From Molossus alvarezi (taxonomy: Eukaryota > Chordata > Mammalia > Chiroptera > Molossidae), in NCBI GenBank assembly GCA_037176705.1, contig CM073905.1:28180986-28244985 (forward strand): DNA of 64,000 nt, written 5' to 3'. This document shows positions 12,273-23,506 of the stretch, one piece after another. Numbering within the stretch: position 1 is the first letter of the stretch; every line of letters begins with the position of its first letter. The position numbers were made by a program, and so were the translations under genes. The notes beneath the pieces were generated by a model that worked only from the letters and a program-made list of their open reading frames with translations, ran no database searches and was not told the origin of the DNA.

Positions 12273-12515
12273 TTATTTAGTTAGTTAATCCTCACCTGAG
12301 GATATTTTTCCACTGATTTTTAGATACAGTGGAAGGGAGGGAGAAAGAGAGAAACATCGATGTGAGACACATCTACTGGCTGCCTCCCACATGAACCTGA
12401 CCAGCTCTGGGGAATCAAACCTGCAACCTAGGTATGTGCCCTTGGCCGGGAACCAAACCCGCAACTCTTCGGTCTGCAGGTTGACGCTCTAACCACTGAG
12501 CCAAACTGGCCAGGG
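12273..12515 (-). mobile_element. VES SINE
   Basis: Full-length minus-strand copy. The 17-base duplicate CCCATTGCCATATTTAT lies at 12256-12272 and again just after the head. Confidence 0.9.
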
Positions 12516-12542
12516 CCCATTGCCATATTTATATTGAGAACA

Positions 12543-12746
12543 GTGGTTCTCACCCACGGGTGATTTTGATTCCTTACAGATAATTTTTGGTTGTCATAAC
12601 TTGGGCAGAAGAGGTGCTACTGGCATCAAGTAGACAGAGACCAGGGATGCTGCTAAACATCTCACAAAGCACCAGACAGCCCCCATCACAAAGAATGATC
12701 CAGCTCCAAATGTCAGCAATGCCACAGTACAGAAACCCTGAGTGGA
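12543..12746. mobile_element. MER20-like non-autonomous hAT DNA element
   Basis: It runs from CAGTGGTTCTCA through 'ttttggttgtcataactt' and 'aggtgctactggcatc' to 'cagaaaccctg'. The order is that of a common old mammalian hAT-Charlie element. I assign MER20 from memory of the pattern; the class is surer than the name. Confidence 0.55.
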
Positions 12747-13323
12747 AGGGAACCGTCACTTCAATGGCTTTCAGACTTCTTGCATCCATTATCCCAGACC
12801 TCCTCCATTCAAGAGACTCACCACCTAGATCATCCAGGTGACCAGACACTCCCAAGATCTAGACAAAGCCCCTGTGTTAGAGCTGACAGCAGATCTCCCT
12901 GGACTCCTGAATCCCAGAGAAAAGCCATTGGTAGAAGCATCCTCTTAAACCCTCAGGAGAAACTCTCCCCTCAGAAAAGCATAATGGTTCAGAATGGATT
13001 ACCTCTTTTTTTTTTTTCTTGAGTGCTAAGAATTATCCTCTGTGGGCAAACCCACTGAGGCTTCTGTATAAATGGCGCTTCTGTCAACAGATGTGACGGG
13101 CCACAGCATGTGACTCGAAGGAAAGACAAGGGTCCTTTGAGATCAGGGAAAGGAGGAGGGAATGCTCTTCAACCATGACACCAGATCACTGCTGGCTCCA
13201 GCTGCCACCATCCTTTTCCTCTAAAACTAGCCAGGTAACTGCATTAAATGAAGGCATCCCCAAATGCAGAACTGATGGGCCACCTTGCAGAGATAAGGGA
13301 GGAAAAGGCCACAGAGCTTAACT

Positions 13324-13494
13324 CAAGGTTTCTCCACCTTGGCACTGCTAACATTTGGGGCTGGATCAATTCTTTGTGGTGGGGGCTGTCCGGCACACTC
13401 TAGGATGTTTTGCTCCATCCCTGGCCTCTACTCACGAGATGCCAGTAGCATCTTGTTGTACCCTTACCCCCTGCCCTCAGTTGAGAACCACCAA
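13324..13494. mobile_element. MER20-like DNA element, inverted relative to 12543-12746
   Basis: It reads 'aaggtttctccaccttggca', 'ggctgtccggcaca', 'gatgccagtagca' and ends 'cagttgagaaccacc'. It is the same family as the copy 600 bases to the left, in opposite orientation. Confidence 0.55.
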
Positions 13495-13682
13495 CTTAAA
13501 TAGACTCTGAATCCTTGTCCAGGGCAAGTTGGCTGTCCTGCAAATGTTCACAGAATCAAAGAATGGGGAAAAACTATCACAAAAACTAACTCAGTGCTAA
13601 AACTAGTTCACTCCCAAAGCCCTGCCTAGAGATTCAGTGTTATTGCAACACCGTGATACTGACAATTAGAATGTTTTGTACA

Positions 13683-13785
13683 TTTAGCAAGTACCAAGTG
13701 AGCACCTACTATGTGCCAGGCACTGTTCTGGTACTGGGGACACAGCAATAGAACACAACGACCAAGATCCTACTCTCAGGTTGCT
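13683..13785 (+). repeat. L2-type LINE fragment
   Basis: It has the widespread motif 'gagcacctactatgtgccag' followed by 'gcactgttctggtactgggg' and 'cacagcaatagaaca', typical of L2 3' ends. Confidence 0.55.
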
Positions 13786-13911
13786 TACGCAAGCCTGAGA
13801 ATCATCCAAACCAGGCAACTGCACTCATTCTAACATTGATTGATCACCTACTATATGAAGGAATCAAAACTGGATCCAGGAACTTAAATAATAACACCTC
13901 CCCACCTACCC

Positions 13912-14055
13912 AGATGAGATTTATTTGGCACTAAAGGCCACATGACTTTACATACACCACTTCATTGACTCCTCCTAGCTAGTCCTGGAGATCGACATCC
14001 CCATGTCACAGATGGGGACACTGAGGCCCAAGAAGTGGAGGATATGACTCCAGGT
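13912..14055 (+). repeat. L2/MIR-type fragment
   Basis: It contains 'cacttcattgactcctcct', then 'catccccatgtcacagatgg' and 'ggacactgaggcccaagaag'. It is an old LINE2-like remnant. Confidence 0.5.
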
Positions 14056-14859
14056 AACCATAACCCCCTCCCCCCCACGACACTGTAGGAACCACTGCCC
14101 ATAATAAGCCCTGATCACCTACTAGGGATAAAGTGAGTAACCGCCCTGGGAGCTAAATCTCTTCAGTCTCAGTCAGTGTTAAGGTTCTGTCGTTTGTAGG
14201 TTTCAGTTGGACTCTGGCCTGGGGACTGGTATCTTCGTACCAGGCCACTAAATGAACTCACAGGTCAGGGCACAGGACAAGTCCACATGGAAGAGAAGAA
14301 AGCAGAGGCTCAGGTTGCATCCTTTACCCAGGACCCGAAACGCAAAGGGCAGGGGCTGATGGTACTGTCTTCTATTTCCCATTTTCCATCCTGGGCAGGG
14401 CTGAGGGAGGGGCAGAAGGAAGGTCTGAACTAGCACAGGGACTGCTTTTCCCAGTGCTCCTAAGACATTCCTGGATATGACATATGAGGGAGGGGTCTTC
14501 TTCTACAGCCCATGCCAAGCACTCTGCGTCTGACGTCACCCCACAGAGCAGCCCCATCCCCAGTCCTGACCTCTGTTCTAAATGGAGAAAAAACTTTAGG
14601 TGGTTCCCTCTAGAAAGGGGCCCTAAAGTTTTATGACTCACTTTCAAAACTCCCTTTGTCACCCTGCCAGGCTTCCTGCCCTTGGAGTGTATGTGTCCGT
14701 GTTTTGGGTTTGGAATGGGGGCATTCTGAGGGAAGAAGGGTTCACAGGTCCCATGTGGGAGAGGCAGAAAGAATTTAAGAAAAAGAGAGGGTTCGTGAAA
14801 TGGGAGGATTCATTTTAAGGGGAGGGAGTTGAGAGCCATTCTAAAAGGGAGGGAATGAT

Positions 14860-15290
14860 TGGGGGGAGAGAGAGAAAGGAATTTGAGGCAGAAGTAGTGG
14901 GATGCTTTCCAGGAGATGGAGAATTGGAGAATTGGGGATTTGGAAGAGGAAGGAGTGTTCAGGGAAAATGAACGATTGGGGAGCCCCGGGGAGCAGAGGA
15001 TTGGGGGTCACCTGATGGGTATGGTGGAATGTGAGGTGTCGGGATATGGAGGGTTGGAGTTGTCTGGAGATGAAGACTCGAGTATCTGGGGGAGATGGAG
15101 GATTTGGGAATATCTGGGAAGAGATGGAATATGTGACATGTTGAAGAGAGAGGATTTGTGAACGGTTCGAAATAGGAAGAATTTGGGGTGCATGGAGAGA
15201 AAATGGGTCTTGGGTGCCTGGGGAAATAGGATTTGGCGTGTCGAGGGCAGGGATGGTTTGGGGATACAAAGAAAGAGGAGGGTTCGGGTG
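14860..15290. repeat. Degenerate minisatellite, unit about 30 bp, beside GLTP exon 1
   Basis: The plus strand is strongly purine-rich and cycles through variants of GGAGATGGAGGATTTGGGAA with a spacing near 30 bases. Read on the other strand it makes a proline/serine-rich open frame with a ten-residue rhythm, as expected of a 30-bp repeat without selection for protein. It starts just inside GLTP intron 1. The unit is so diverged that its boundaries are approximate. Confidence 0.6.
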
Positions 15291-15338
15291 CGTCTGGGGC
15301 AGGGCTGCGGGCTGGCTCCCCCCTTCACCCCGGCTCAC

Positions 15339-15441
15339 CGAAGAAGGGCGGCAGGTGGGACACCGCCTCGAGGAAGGGCCCGGTCTCGATCTGCTTGTCC
15401 GCGGGCAGCGGCTTCAGCAGGTGCTCGGCCAGCAGCGCCAT
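15339..15441 (-). CDS. GLTP: GLTP coding exon 1 (glycolipid transfer protein, N-terminal 34 residues)
   Basis: Read on the minus strand from an ATG at 15441-15439, this exon gives MALLAEHLLKPLPADKQIET and continues to LPPFF at residue 34. This matches the start of mammalian GLTP, a cytosolic all-helical protein of 209 residues in human that moves glycosphingolipids between membranes. The exon ends with one extra base (G) before a GTGAGC donor. That phase fits the Asp codon that follows PFF in the family. The residues that bind the sugar head group (central Asp, Asn, Lys, Trp and His) are on later exons not seen here. The start was chosen because it matches the family N-terminus and is an ATG; the frame stays open upstream only through a GTG. 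The paralogue GLTPD2 is excluded by the near-identity of this segment to GLTP. Confidence 0.96.
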
Positions 15442-15790
15442 TTCGGGGTCGAGGCCGGCGGTGATGCCCCAGCCGGCGCCGCGGGCGTCCACGCCGCCCC
15501 CCCGGCCGCCGCTGTCAGCGCTGGGGCCGTCACTGCCGCCGGCAGCAGACTCTGGGGACGCCAGCGTCGCCACTTCCGCTCGCGTTGCGCCCGCGTAGCC
15601 GAGCGCTCAGCGCCGCCCGCCGGCCGAGAGTCTTTGGAACCCGCCGCGCCGCCCCGCCCCCGCCCGCCCGCGCCCAATCCTCGCCAGCCGTGGTGCCCTT
15701 CTGTCCAATCCGAGTCCGTCGCCGCAGATCTCCGCGCCTCCATTGGGCGGGGGGCGGGACAGGTCAGTCCCAGAGCGAAAGCGCGCGAAC
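15442..15790 (-). promoter_or_regulatory. GLTP: GLTP promoter and 5' UTR, CpG-island type
   Basis: This is a CpG-dense block with no TATA box. It has several GC boxes (runs of CCGCCC/GGGCGG at about 15640-15672 and 15746-15758), CCAAT cores on the plus strand at 15674-15678 and 15705-15709, one on the minus strand at 15742-15746 touching a GC box, and an ETS-type GCGGAAGTG on the minus strand at 15572-15580. This is the usual architecture of an Sp1/NF-Y/ETS-driven housekeeping promoter. The transcription start cannot be fixed from sequence; somewhere in 15560-15660 is likely. The start of the CpG-rich zone at about 15300 overlaps the coding exon. Confidence 0.75.
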
Positions 15791-16319
15791 TGCTGGTTCC
15801 AGGTGCGCCCAGGTGAGCCGCACCCACCTGTGCTTCCTGCCGGGCTGGCTGGCTTGGGCCGGGTCCTCGCCTGATGGTGGCGTGGAGCTGCCCAGGTCAT
15901 AACTCGCAACCCACACACCAGCCCAGGTTACAGCCCCACCCAGCCAGAGCCTCCCAGGACGCCTGTTTCCCCCAACAGTCCCGAGTGACCTGCTGGACAC
16001 TTACCCGGTCACAGTTCTCAGGGGGGAATCTTGATTCTTCTCCATCAAGGATCATTCATTGCTCAAGTCACAGGCCAACTCAGCCATGCTTAACTAGGAC
16101 TCCTGTTTCCTGAAACCTTGGGTCCAGCCTGACCTCAACAACCCAGTTCACAATTCAACTCAACCACCACCCGACAGGGCGCAAGTTTCCCCAAATCTAA
16201 TCTCACCCCCCAGGATACATGGAGCACAATTCACCTCAGCCATACCCACCTAGATGCTTGTGTCCTAAAACCCAATGCCCACCTTCTCCAGAAATCCAGC
16301 CAGTCAGGGTCGTGGAGAG

Positions 16320-16835
16320 CTTTGTATTCATTCCCGAATAAATATCCATTGTGCCCCCACCAGGTGCCATGCATTGTGTTGGGCACTGGCAATAAAGTGA
16401 TGACAGTGCAGGGGAATCCCTGCTCTCAGGGAGCCAGCATTCTAGTTGGGGAGACAATACGATACACAAATTAATAAGACAAGTTCAGTCATCGATAAGT
16501 ATAAATGAAGAAAATAAAACAGTGAAGTGACAGTGGATGACTGAGGGCAAGACTGAGAGATAGGATGTAGGGGGTCAGGGGCAGTAAGCACCTTTGAAGA
16601 GGTGACTGCATTTAAGCTGAGACCTGCGTAAGCAGGAGACAGCCAGAGCGGCTGCAGCCTGTGCAAAAACCTTAAGGTTAAAAGAGCTTGGTGTGTGCAA
16701 GCAACCAGGGAGCATAGGGGAGGGAGTGGAGTGGTAGGAGTTGAGCAGGAGTGTTGGATTCAGTAGGGGGTGGTATAGAGTTTGGATTTTATCCTAAGGG
16801 CAATGAGAAACCACTAGTGCCAGAAAAAGTAATGA
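16320..16835 (+). repeat. L2-type LINE fragment
   Basis: It shows the order of an L2 3' region: 'aggtgccatgcattgtgtt', 'tctcagggagccagcattct', 'tttgaagaggtgac', 'gagacctgcgtaagcagg', 'atcctaagggcaatgagaa'. It is old and contiguous. Confidence 0.6.
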
Positions 16836-17683
16836 CCAAAACTTATTAAATATTTTCAATGTAATCTTTCAGGGGGCAGAAGGGAGAAGAGGTTGTTCCA
16901 AACCAAGGGCATGACCCAAGTACAATCAGGAGGTGAGAAGGTCTGGGGGAAACAAAGTTATCACCTCTTTTTGCTCATATCCCAAACCCTGACATGCCCC
17001 ATCAAGCAGCTCTCCCACTGATAGGCACCCAAGTCATCAACTCTGGTTTCTTCCCACCACACCCAACCTCACCACCTCAGGCATCCTAAGATACCATCTT
17101 CTTGAAGCATCACAAGCCCGCCCAGCACCATGACTAGTGCTAGAACTCCACCCACCTTTTAGACACCTCTGTCAGTTCTGAAGAGATCACAACCCACATT
17201 GGGACCTCCAGCATCAGACGACACCCTGATTTCTCAACTTGCGCCACCCCAGCCACACCACCAGAGACCATGGCTGATACAAGAAATTCAAGTCCAGAAG
17301 AATTCTCTTGCCATAGTATGTAGTTTGATATGCTGAGCTAGGTCATTGCTCTGGGTTAATGAAATGTCTTTACAATTCATCCATTCTTGCTTTCTCATAG
17401 TTTATGGTAGGGATTGGACTGGTACCAGGGGGCAGGCTGGTAGTATAAATGGATGCTGTGAGCTGGGTATTATCTAGTCAGAAGTGGTGGGAACTGTGCA
17501 ATACTGGGGGATCACATGCCCCATCTAAAGGGCACTATGGCTATTCACCTGGCCACTCATTGTCCAGAGTTGTGAGCATTTCAGATTTCTCAGAAGACAT
17601 AAGAAACCTAGATTTGAGGGTAAAAAATCTCTTGATTTTTAGATGTTGGCAACTAATTCAAATTTTCAAAAAAACACTAGGTA

Positions 17684-17907
17684 GCTCGGCTGGTGTGGCT
17701 CAGTGGTTGAGCGTTGACCCATGCACCAAGAGGTTGCCAGTTCGATTCCCGTTCAGGGCACATGCCCAGGTTGTGGGTCAAATCCCCAGTGAGGGGCATG
17801 CAGGAGGCGGCCAATCGATGTTCTCTCATCAATGTTTCTATCTTTCTCTCCCTCTCCCTTCCTCTCTCTAAAAATAAAGAAAGAAAAATAAATAAATAAA
17901 TAAAAAG
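17684..17907 (+). mobile_element. VES SINE (variant head)
   Basis: Plus-strand copy of the 'ccatgcaccaagaggttgcc' subfamily with an AATAAATAAATAAA tail. The duplicate AACACTAGGTA lies on both sides. Confidence 0.88.
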
Positions 17908-18466
17908 AACACTAGGTAAGCCACACAAAACATTTCCTTTCTTTGACATAATCTCAAAGTTACAAAGAAATTACAAGGACAATTCAAATAACTTTTTATT
18001 CCTGAACCATTTGAGCATAATTTCCTGACACAATTCCCCAATACTTGTTTGTGTATTTCCTCCAAACAAGGCTGTTCCCCTGCAGAATCACAATGCATCC
18101 TCCAATGCAGGAAATTAACATGGATACATTGTTGCCATCTAATACAGTACTCAGACCTCCTCGAGTTCACCATTTGTCCAAATGGTGTCCTTTCTAGCAA
18201 AAGAGTTCCATTCAAGATCTCATGTTGCATATAGTTGTCCGGATGCTTGAGTCCCCTTTGGTCTGGAACATTCCTTGTTCTTTGACTCTCATGACCTAGA
18301 CACTTTGGAGACTGTCCCTCAATTTAGGTTTGTCGGATGTTTGCTCTGGATCAGGTCATGCATTCAGGTCATGCATCTTAGATTAGGAAAAGCTTGTGGA
18401 TTCTGTGCATTGTGAGATATCCCAGAAGTGATGTTCTGTCCTCACTGCATCATAACAGATGATATT

Positions 18467-19622
18467 TTGTAGCTTATGCTGGGTGGCCCCGGGTTGAACA
18501 CAGCCAAACTATCTGAGACTCCAGCAACCTGGCTCACACTGTTTTCCCTGCCCTGGTGATTCCCTGAGGCCCTGCCTCACCCAGCTTTCAGGCCCACCCA
18601 AGCTGTTTCCAATGGCTTTACCATAGGATTATCCTGTCTTGGATCCTGCTTCAAAGTTTCCTAAAATATCTCAAACAAGCAGCACCTGGTCTCAGTGAGC
18701 CCCATACCTCTCATTAAGTGGCCCCAGGCCTGGCACTAGAAGCAGCCAGCCTTGGTTCACAACTTGGCTTTTCCTGGGCACCTCCAAGCCCAACACAAGA
18801 AGCAACCATCTGCAGATCACTTTGTAGCTTATGCTGGGTGGCTCCGGGTAGAACACAGGCGGAAGCTGACCTTACCCCAGAGCCAGCACACCAAGACACA
18901 TCATCATCAAAATGCCGAAGGTTAAAGACAAAGAGAGAATCTTAAAAGCAGCAAGAGAAAAGCAGTCAGTTACCTACAAGGGAGCTCCCATAAGACTGTC
19001 AGCTAATTTCTCAAAAGAAACTTTGCAGGCCAGAAAGGAGTGACAATAGATATTCAAGGTGATGAAAAGCAACCACCTACAACCAAGATTACTCTATCCT
19101 GCAAAGCTATTATTTAGAATCAATGGACATATCAAGAGTTTCCCAGACAAGAAAAAGCTAAAGGAGTTCATCACCACCAAACCAGTATTATATGAAATGT
19201 TGAAGGGTCTTCTTGAAGGAGAAGAACAAAAATATGAACAATAAAATGGCAATTAATACATATCTATCAACAATTGAACCTACAAACAAAATGAGCAAGC
19301 AGAACGGAAACAGACTCATAGATACAGAAAACTTTTTGTTGCTTGCCAGATGGGCGGGGGCTGGAGGGATGGGTGAAAAAGATGAAGAAATTAAGAAGTA
19401 CAAATTGGTTGTTAAACTGATGAACCTCAAAGGGAAGGGGGGAGGGAGGGAGGGATGAGAACAACCAAAGAACTTCTATGCATATATGCATACCAATGAC
19501 ACCAACAATAGTGTGGGGAGGACAGGAGGGGGGCAGAAATGGGAAGGAGGGGGTCAATGGGGAAAAAGGGGGGGACATCTGTAATACATTCAACAATGAA
19601 CATGAGTTAAAAAATAAAATAT
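18467..19622 (+). mobile_element. L1-type LINE segment
   Basis: From 18900 it carries a coding-like repeat tract ('aaagagagaatcttaaaagcagc', split across two words), then the same 3' UTR as the copy at 3115-3632, ending in an A/T-rich tail. The 5' part (18467-18900) has an internal duplication: TTTGTAGCTTATGCTGGGTG occurs near 18472 and again near 18821. The frame is broken and no full ORF survives. L1 membership is inferred from similarity to the 41128-41722 segment. Confidence 0.6.
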
Positions 19623-19864
19623 AGCCCTGGTGGGTTTGGCTCATCAGCCCCCGGACCAGAGAGTCCAGGTTCGGTTCCCACTAAGGGCATGTACCTTGGT
19701 TGCAGTTTGTCCCCAGCCCCAGTTGGGGTCGTGTGGGTGGCAGCCACTTAATGTGTCTCTTTCATATTGATGTTTCTTTCTCTCTCTTCCTCCCTCTTTC
19801 CTTCCCGCTCTATCTGAAGATAAATGGAAGAGTGTCCTCGGATGAGGATTAAAAATAAATAAAT
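19623..19864 (+). mobile_element. VES SINE in the tail of the LINE
   Basis: Young-like plus-strand copy inserted in the A-rich end of the preceding LINE. Duplicates of AAATAAAATATA flank it. Part of the head is deleted ('ctcatcagcccccgg'). Confidence 0.85.
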
Positions 19865-20819
19865 AAATAAAATATAATGGATAAAAAAAAAGAAATATTT
19901 CATAGGGAGTTATTTTGAGACTAGGTAAATACCCCATCTCTCATCAAATTCTTCATTTATTTATTTCCATCTATTATAGACTCTTGATTCCATGGGTTAT
20001 AAGCCATTCCTGTTATTATTTTGGGGGTGCCCAAATAATCCTAGATTTGGCCTGTGACAGTCCCTTCAAGCTGGCTTCTGTGTCCTTTCGACATGTCACC
20101 ATCGTTCTTAAAGCACTTCCTTACTCTCTGGCACAAGATATCCCAGGCTCACCTTGCACTTTTCCTGCCCTCGTCCTGAAATCAGCCCCTTCTCCAAAGA
20201 GCCCAGGTTCCTTTTCGTGAAGAAGGCAATCTAGAAACCAAGATCTACATGTGCTCATTGTTACTGGGTGTCACTGCTCTAGATCCTCTCGGTGAACCGT
20301 TACACATGTGTGTGCACACACAGATGCACATTTATATCTATATATAGTATTCGTTTCCATAGTCATCTATCTATATTGAAAACCATGAGTTCACCCTGAT
20401 AGATCCAATTTCGATCCAAGTCACAGGATTAATTCTAGTGTTTCTCCCTACCCATATTAATAACTCCCTTCTCCGACCGTGAGAAACCTGGTACTCCCAT
20501 TGATTTTAATCTGCTCACTTATTTGACCAATCCCCAATAAGTAGCTACTTTTGCTGATGCTGCCCTCTCCCCGACAAAAATGCCTTTACCCCACTCCGGC
20601 TCGGACCCTCCCTTACAGGCTGCTTTCCCACGAGGATGCCTTCCTCACTCACACGAGTTCTGGTCACAACCTAGGTCACCCTCATCACACTCTTCTTACC
20701 CCATTTAGACTGTGACCACCCCCACCCCCCCACCCCGTGGACCAGCACACACTCCCCCCCAATTGCTGATGCTTACATTGCTGGGACCACCTACTGGGTT
20801 TTTCATTGAATTTTTCAAT

Positions 20820-20902
20820 TGTTCAAGAATAGACAGAAAGGGATGGGAGTGGAAGGGAGGAGAGGGGAGGAGAGGAGAGGGAGGGAGAGGGAAGGGGAAA
20901 CA
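20820..20902. repeat. Purine-rich low-complexity tract
   Basis: An irregular run of GGGA, GGAG and GAGG units on the plus strand, without a fixed period. Confidence 0.7.
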
Positions 20903-21454
20903 CATTTTTGGCAAGCTGGCTTTAGCTATGTGCCATCAGTTCCTACCTTCAGCTTACTGTAGTGAGGCAGACATTCACACATTTAACTAATATTTATTGG
21001 GTGTTTCCTTGGGACCAAAGAGGACAAAGGATTAGACTGGAGATGAAGTGTTGTGGGGGGAATACTGGCAGACACAGAGGAGCCATCTCATCTTTTGGAC
21101 TTGTTGGGCCATCATACTTGCAAACCCCTCTCAGATTCGCAGGACCAGCTTGGCCAGGAGAGTTCATTCTAGTTGGAACTGACTCAATGGGGGTGAGGTG
21201 CTTACCCCACAAAGATGCCTCATTTCCCTGGGCCTGCTCCACCCACTGTTAATAGCTTCTTCCCAAATTGAATCATCAAATCCTGGTTACTCAGACTGTG
21301 TCTCCCCCAGGTTCATGATCCTTTGGACATTTCATACTATAGCTCAGCCTCCCCAGATGCAGCATAGTAATAATATAACAACGGGTAACATTTATTGAGC
21401 ACTGACTGTGTTTCAAGCCCAACGCCTCCACTTTCTAGCTGTGCCACCGTGGGC

Positions 21455-22164
21455 CAGTCATTCCTATATGAGTTTCCTGGGGCTGCCATAACAATGACTA
21501 CAGGCTTGATGGGTTAAAGCAACTCGAATGCGTTGTCTCACAGTTCTGGAAGCCAGAAGTCCAAATCTGTCTCACTGGCGCGAAATCAAAGTGTCCTCAG
21601 AACCGCACGCCTTTGGAAGGCTCTTAGAGGAAAATCTGTTCATGGCTCTCTGGCTTCTGGAGGCTGCAGGTGCTCCTGGCTTGTGGCTGCATCACTCCAG
21701 TCTCTGCATCCGTCTCCAACCTTCTCATCTGTGTGTGACGTCTCCCTGTGTGTATTTCCCTCTTTAAAAAAGTTTTTTTTTCCTATATTGATTTTTAGAG
21801 AGAGGAAGGGAGAGAGAGAGACAGAAACACCAATGAGAGAGAACATTGATCGGCCGCCTTCTGCATGCCCCCACTGGGGATCAGGTCCATAACCTGGGCA
21901 TGTGCCCTGACTGGGAACTGAACCGGCAACCTCTTGGTACATGGGTTGACACTCAACCACTGAACCACAACAGCCAGGCACTCAGAGTTATAAGGACACT
22001 TGTGATGGTATTTAGGGCTGCCCTGGATAATACAGGATAATCTCTTCATCTCAAGATCCTTTGCTTAATCACACCTGCAAAGACCCCTTTTCCAAATAAG
22101 GTTACACTGAGCGGTTCCAGGGATCAGGACCTGATCTCTTTGGGGGCCATGACTCAGCCTGCCA
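21455..22164 (-). mobile_element. MLT1-type (ERVL-MaLR) LTR, interrupted by a SINE
   Basis: It reads 'gagtttcctggggctgccat', 'tcacagttctggaagccag', 'ggcttgtggctgcatcactcc', and on the far side of the SINE 'cacctgcaaagaccc' and 'ccaaataaggttacactgag'. This is the MLT1 LTR on the minus strand. It is a solitary old LTR; no internal retroviral genes are present. Confidence 0.7.
21764..21979 (-). mobile_element. VES SINE inside the MLT1 LTR
   Basis: Minus-strand copy of the 'gaacattgatcggccgcc' subfamily, head end near 21979. It splits the LTR. Confidence 0.85.
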
Positions 22165-22560
22165 CACTGCCCCTCTCGGAGTCTCAGTCGTCTTGTTTGT
22201 AAAAAGAGGACAGCAATGCCCTGGTTGGTTTGGCTCAGCCACTAGAGCTTGGCCCACAGAATGAAGGGTCGAGGGTTCAATTCCCAGTCAAGGGCACATA
22301 CCTGGTTCGATCCCCTGCCCCAGTGAGGGTTGTGCAGGAGGCAACCAATCGATGTGTCCCTCTCACATCGATATCTCCCTCCCTTCCTCCCTTCCACTCG
22401 CTCTAAGAATCAATGGGAAAATATCCTCCGGTGAGGATTAACAAACAAACTAATTAATTAATTAAATACAAATAAAAGAGGGCAGTAATAATGGCATCTG
22501 CTCTCGGGGCTGCGGTGAGGTTTCAGTGGGTCCCTGTAAATCACGCAGTTGGCACACTGG
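22165..22560 (+). repeat. MIR-type SINE, split by a VES SINE
   Basis: The left part has 'ggagtctcagtcgtcttg' and 'tttgtaaaaagagga'; the right part has 'agggcagtaataatgg', 'ggggctgcggtgagg' and 'cagttggcacactgg'. Joined, they follow the MIR order. Confidence 0.55.
22218..22458 (+). mobile_element. VES SINE inside a MIR
   Basis: Plus-strand copy with the tail CCTCCGGTGAGGATTAAC. It is flanked by near-duplicates AAAGAGGACAGCAAT and AAAGAGGGCAGTAAT. Confidence 0.87.
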
Positions 22561-23109
22561 CAGGCAGGCCGCTCTCGATGAATAGTGCAGTTATTGTGAA
22601 TCGATTTCTTGAGTTCTTTCGACCCAGTCCTGGCAATTGCGGGGGTAATTGATTCCAATGATGTCACCTCTCCTCTCAGCTGCCAGGTTCTCAGCAGGAC
22701 GAAATGTGCCAAATGGGCTTTGTTGAGCCAACTCCTCTGGGTGTGAAGCGCCACCATGCCAACCCGCCTCGCTGTTTCAGGGCCCGTCTGCTGCTTCTCC
22801 CTAATTAACTCAAAGGCGACACCCGCCAGCAGGCCCACTTGCTGCCACCCCGGGAAAACAGAGCAGCACACCACAGCTAAATATTTGAACTTTTTTTTTT
22901 TTTTCAGTGACTGGATGAAAATAGTATCGTGGGCATTTAAACAGCGCAGAGCAGAGATGAGGGAGAAATGCCACCTCATCCTTGTACTCACATGGGCAGC
23001 CTTGAGGGAAAACCACTCTTCGGCATCCCAACCGTGTCACTGACAATGTTCCACAAACTACCTTTCATATTAAATTGGAGAATATAAAAATCGAGAGATG
23101 GTTTTCTTT

Positions 23110-23363
23110 TCTTTTCTTTTTTTATCCTCACCCGAGGATATTTTTCCATTTTTTTGTACAGATAGAGTGGGAGGGAGAGAGAGGAAGGGAGAGAGAGAGA
23201 GAAACATCAACATGAAGGGACACATCGAGTGGCTGCCACCCACACAACCAACCAGGGCCGGGGACAAACTGCAACCGAAGTACATGCCCTTAGCGGGAAC
23301 TGAACCCGGGTCTCTCAGGACCGCAGGCTGACACTCCAACCACTGAGCCAAACTGGCCAGGGC
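23110..23363 (-). mobile_element. Young VES SINE
   Basis: Minus-strand copy with perfect 17-base duplicates GAGAGATGGTTTTCTTT at 23093-23109 and 23364-23380. Confidence 0.92.
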
Positions 23364-23506
23364 GAGAGATGGTTTTCTTTATTCCATTTCGTTTCACGGT
23401 GACTTCCGGAGTTTTGCCCTCAGACCAGGCTTTTTGAGATATTGTGGCCCAAAGATGGTGCTCCTTTAAAGAGCTTGCAGACCCCTGTTTGGTTTGGTTT
23501 TTAATT

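Larger units (their letters stand above)
1..15338 (-). other. GLTP: GLTP intron 1 (partial; runs off the left edge)
   Basis: This stretch follows the exon 1 splice donor of GLTP on the minus strand. I looked for minus-strand sequence encoding the rest of the GLTP domain (the segments after residue 34) and found none, so exons 2-5 probably lie left of the window. It holds VES SINEs, a LINE insertion, MIR/L2 fragments, two MER20-like DNA elements, a (TG)n tract and a degenerate minisatellite next to the exon. The non-repeat parts, such as 700-1440, 2460-2930, 4560-5600, 5880-6700, 8480-9950, 10740-11830 and 14060-14800, show nothing I can name. Intron status is inferred from position, not from a seen acceptor. 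Confidence 0.75.

Noticed and set aside
14841..15338. 165-codon proline/serine-rich frame on the minus strand
   Set aside because: It is produced by the purine-rich minisatellite and crosses the exon 1 donor. It has no family resemblance.
1..15338. GLTP exons 2-5 within the window
   Set aside because: No minus-strand sequence matching the later parts of the GLTP domain was found on reading. A TBLASTN of GLTP against the window would confirm.
15439..15573. In-frame N-terminal extension of GLTP (44 residues)
   Set aside because: The frame is open, but it begins with GTG, not ATG, and the known family start MALLAEHLL has its own ATG. GC-rich promoters often lack stops by chance.
15214..15816. 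200-codon plus-strand frame over the GLTP promoter
   Set aside because: It is antisense to exon 1 and promoter, Ala/Arg/Gly/Pro-rich, an effect of high GC.
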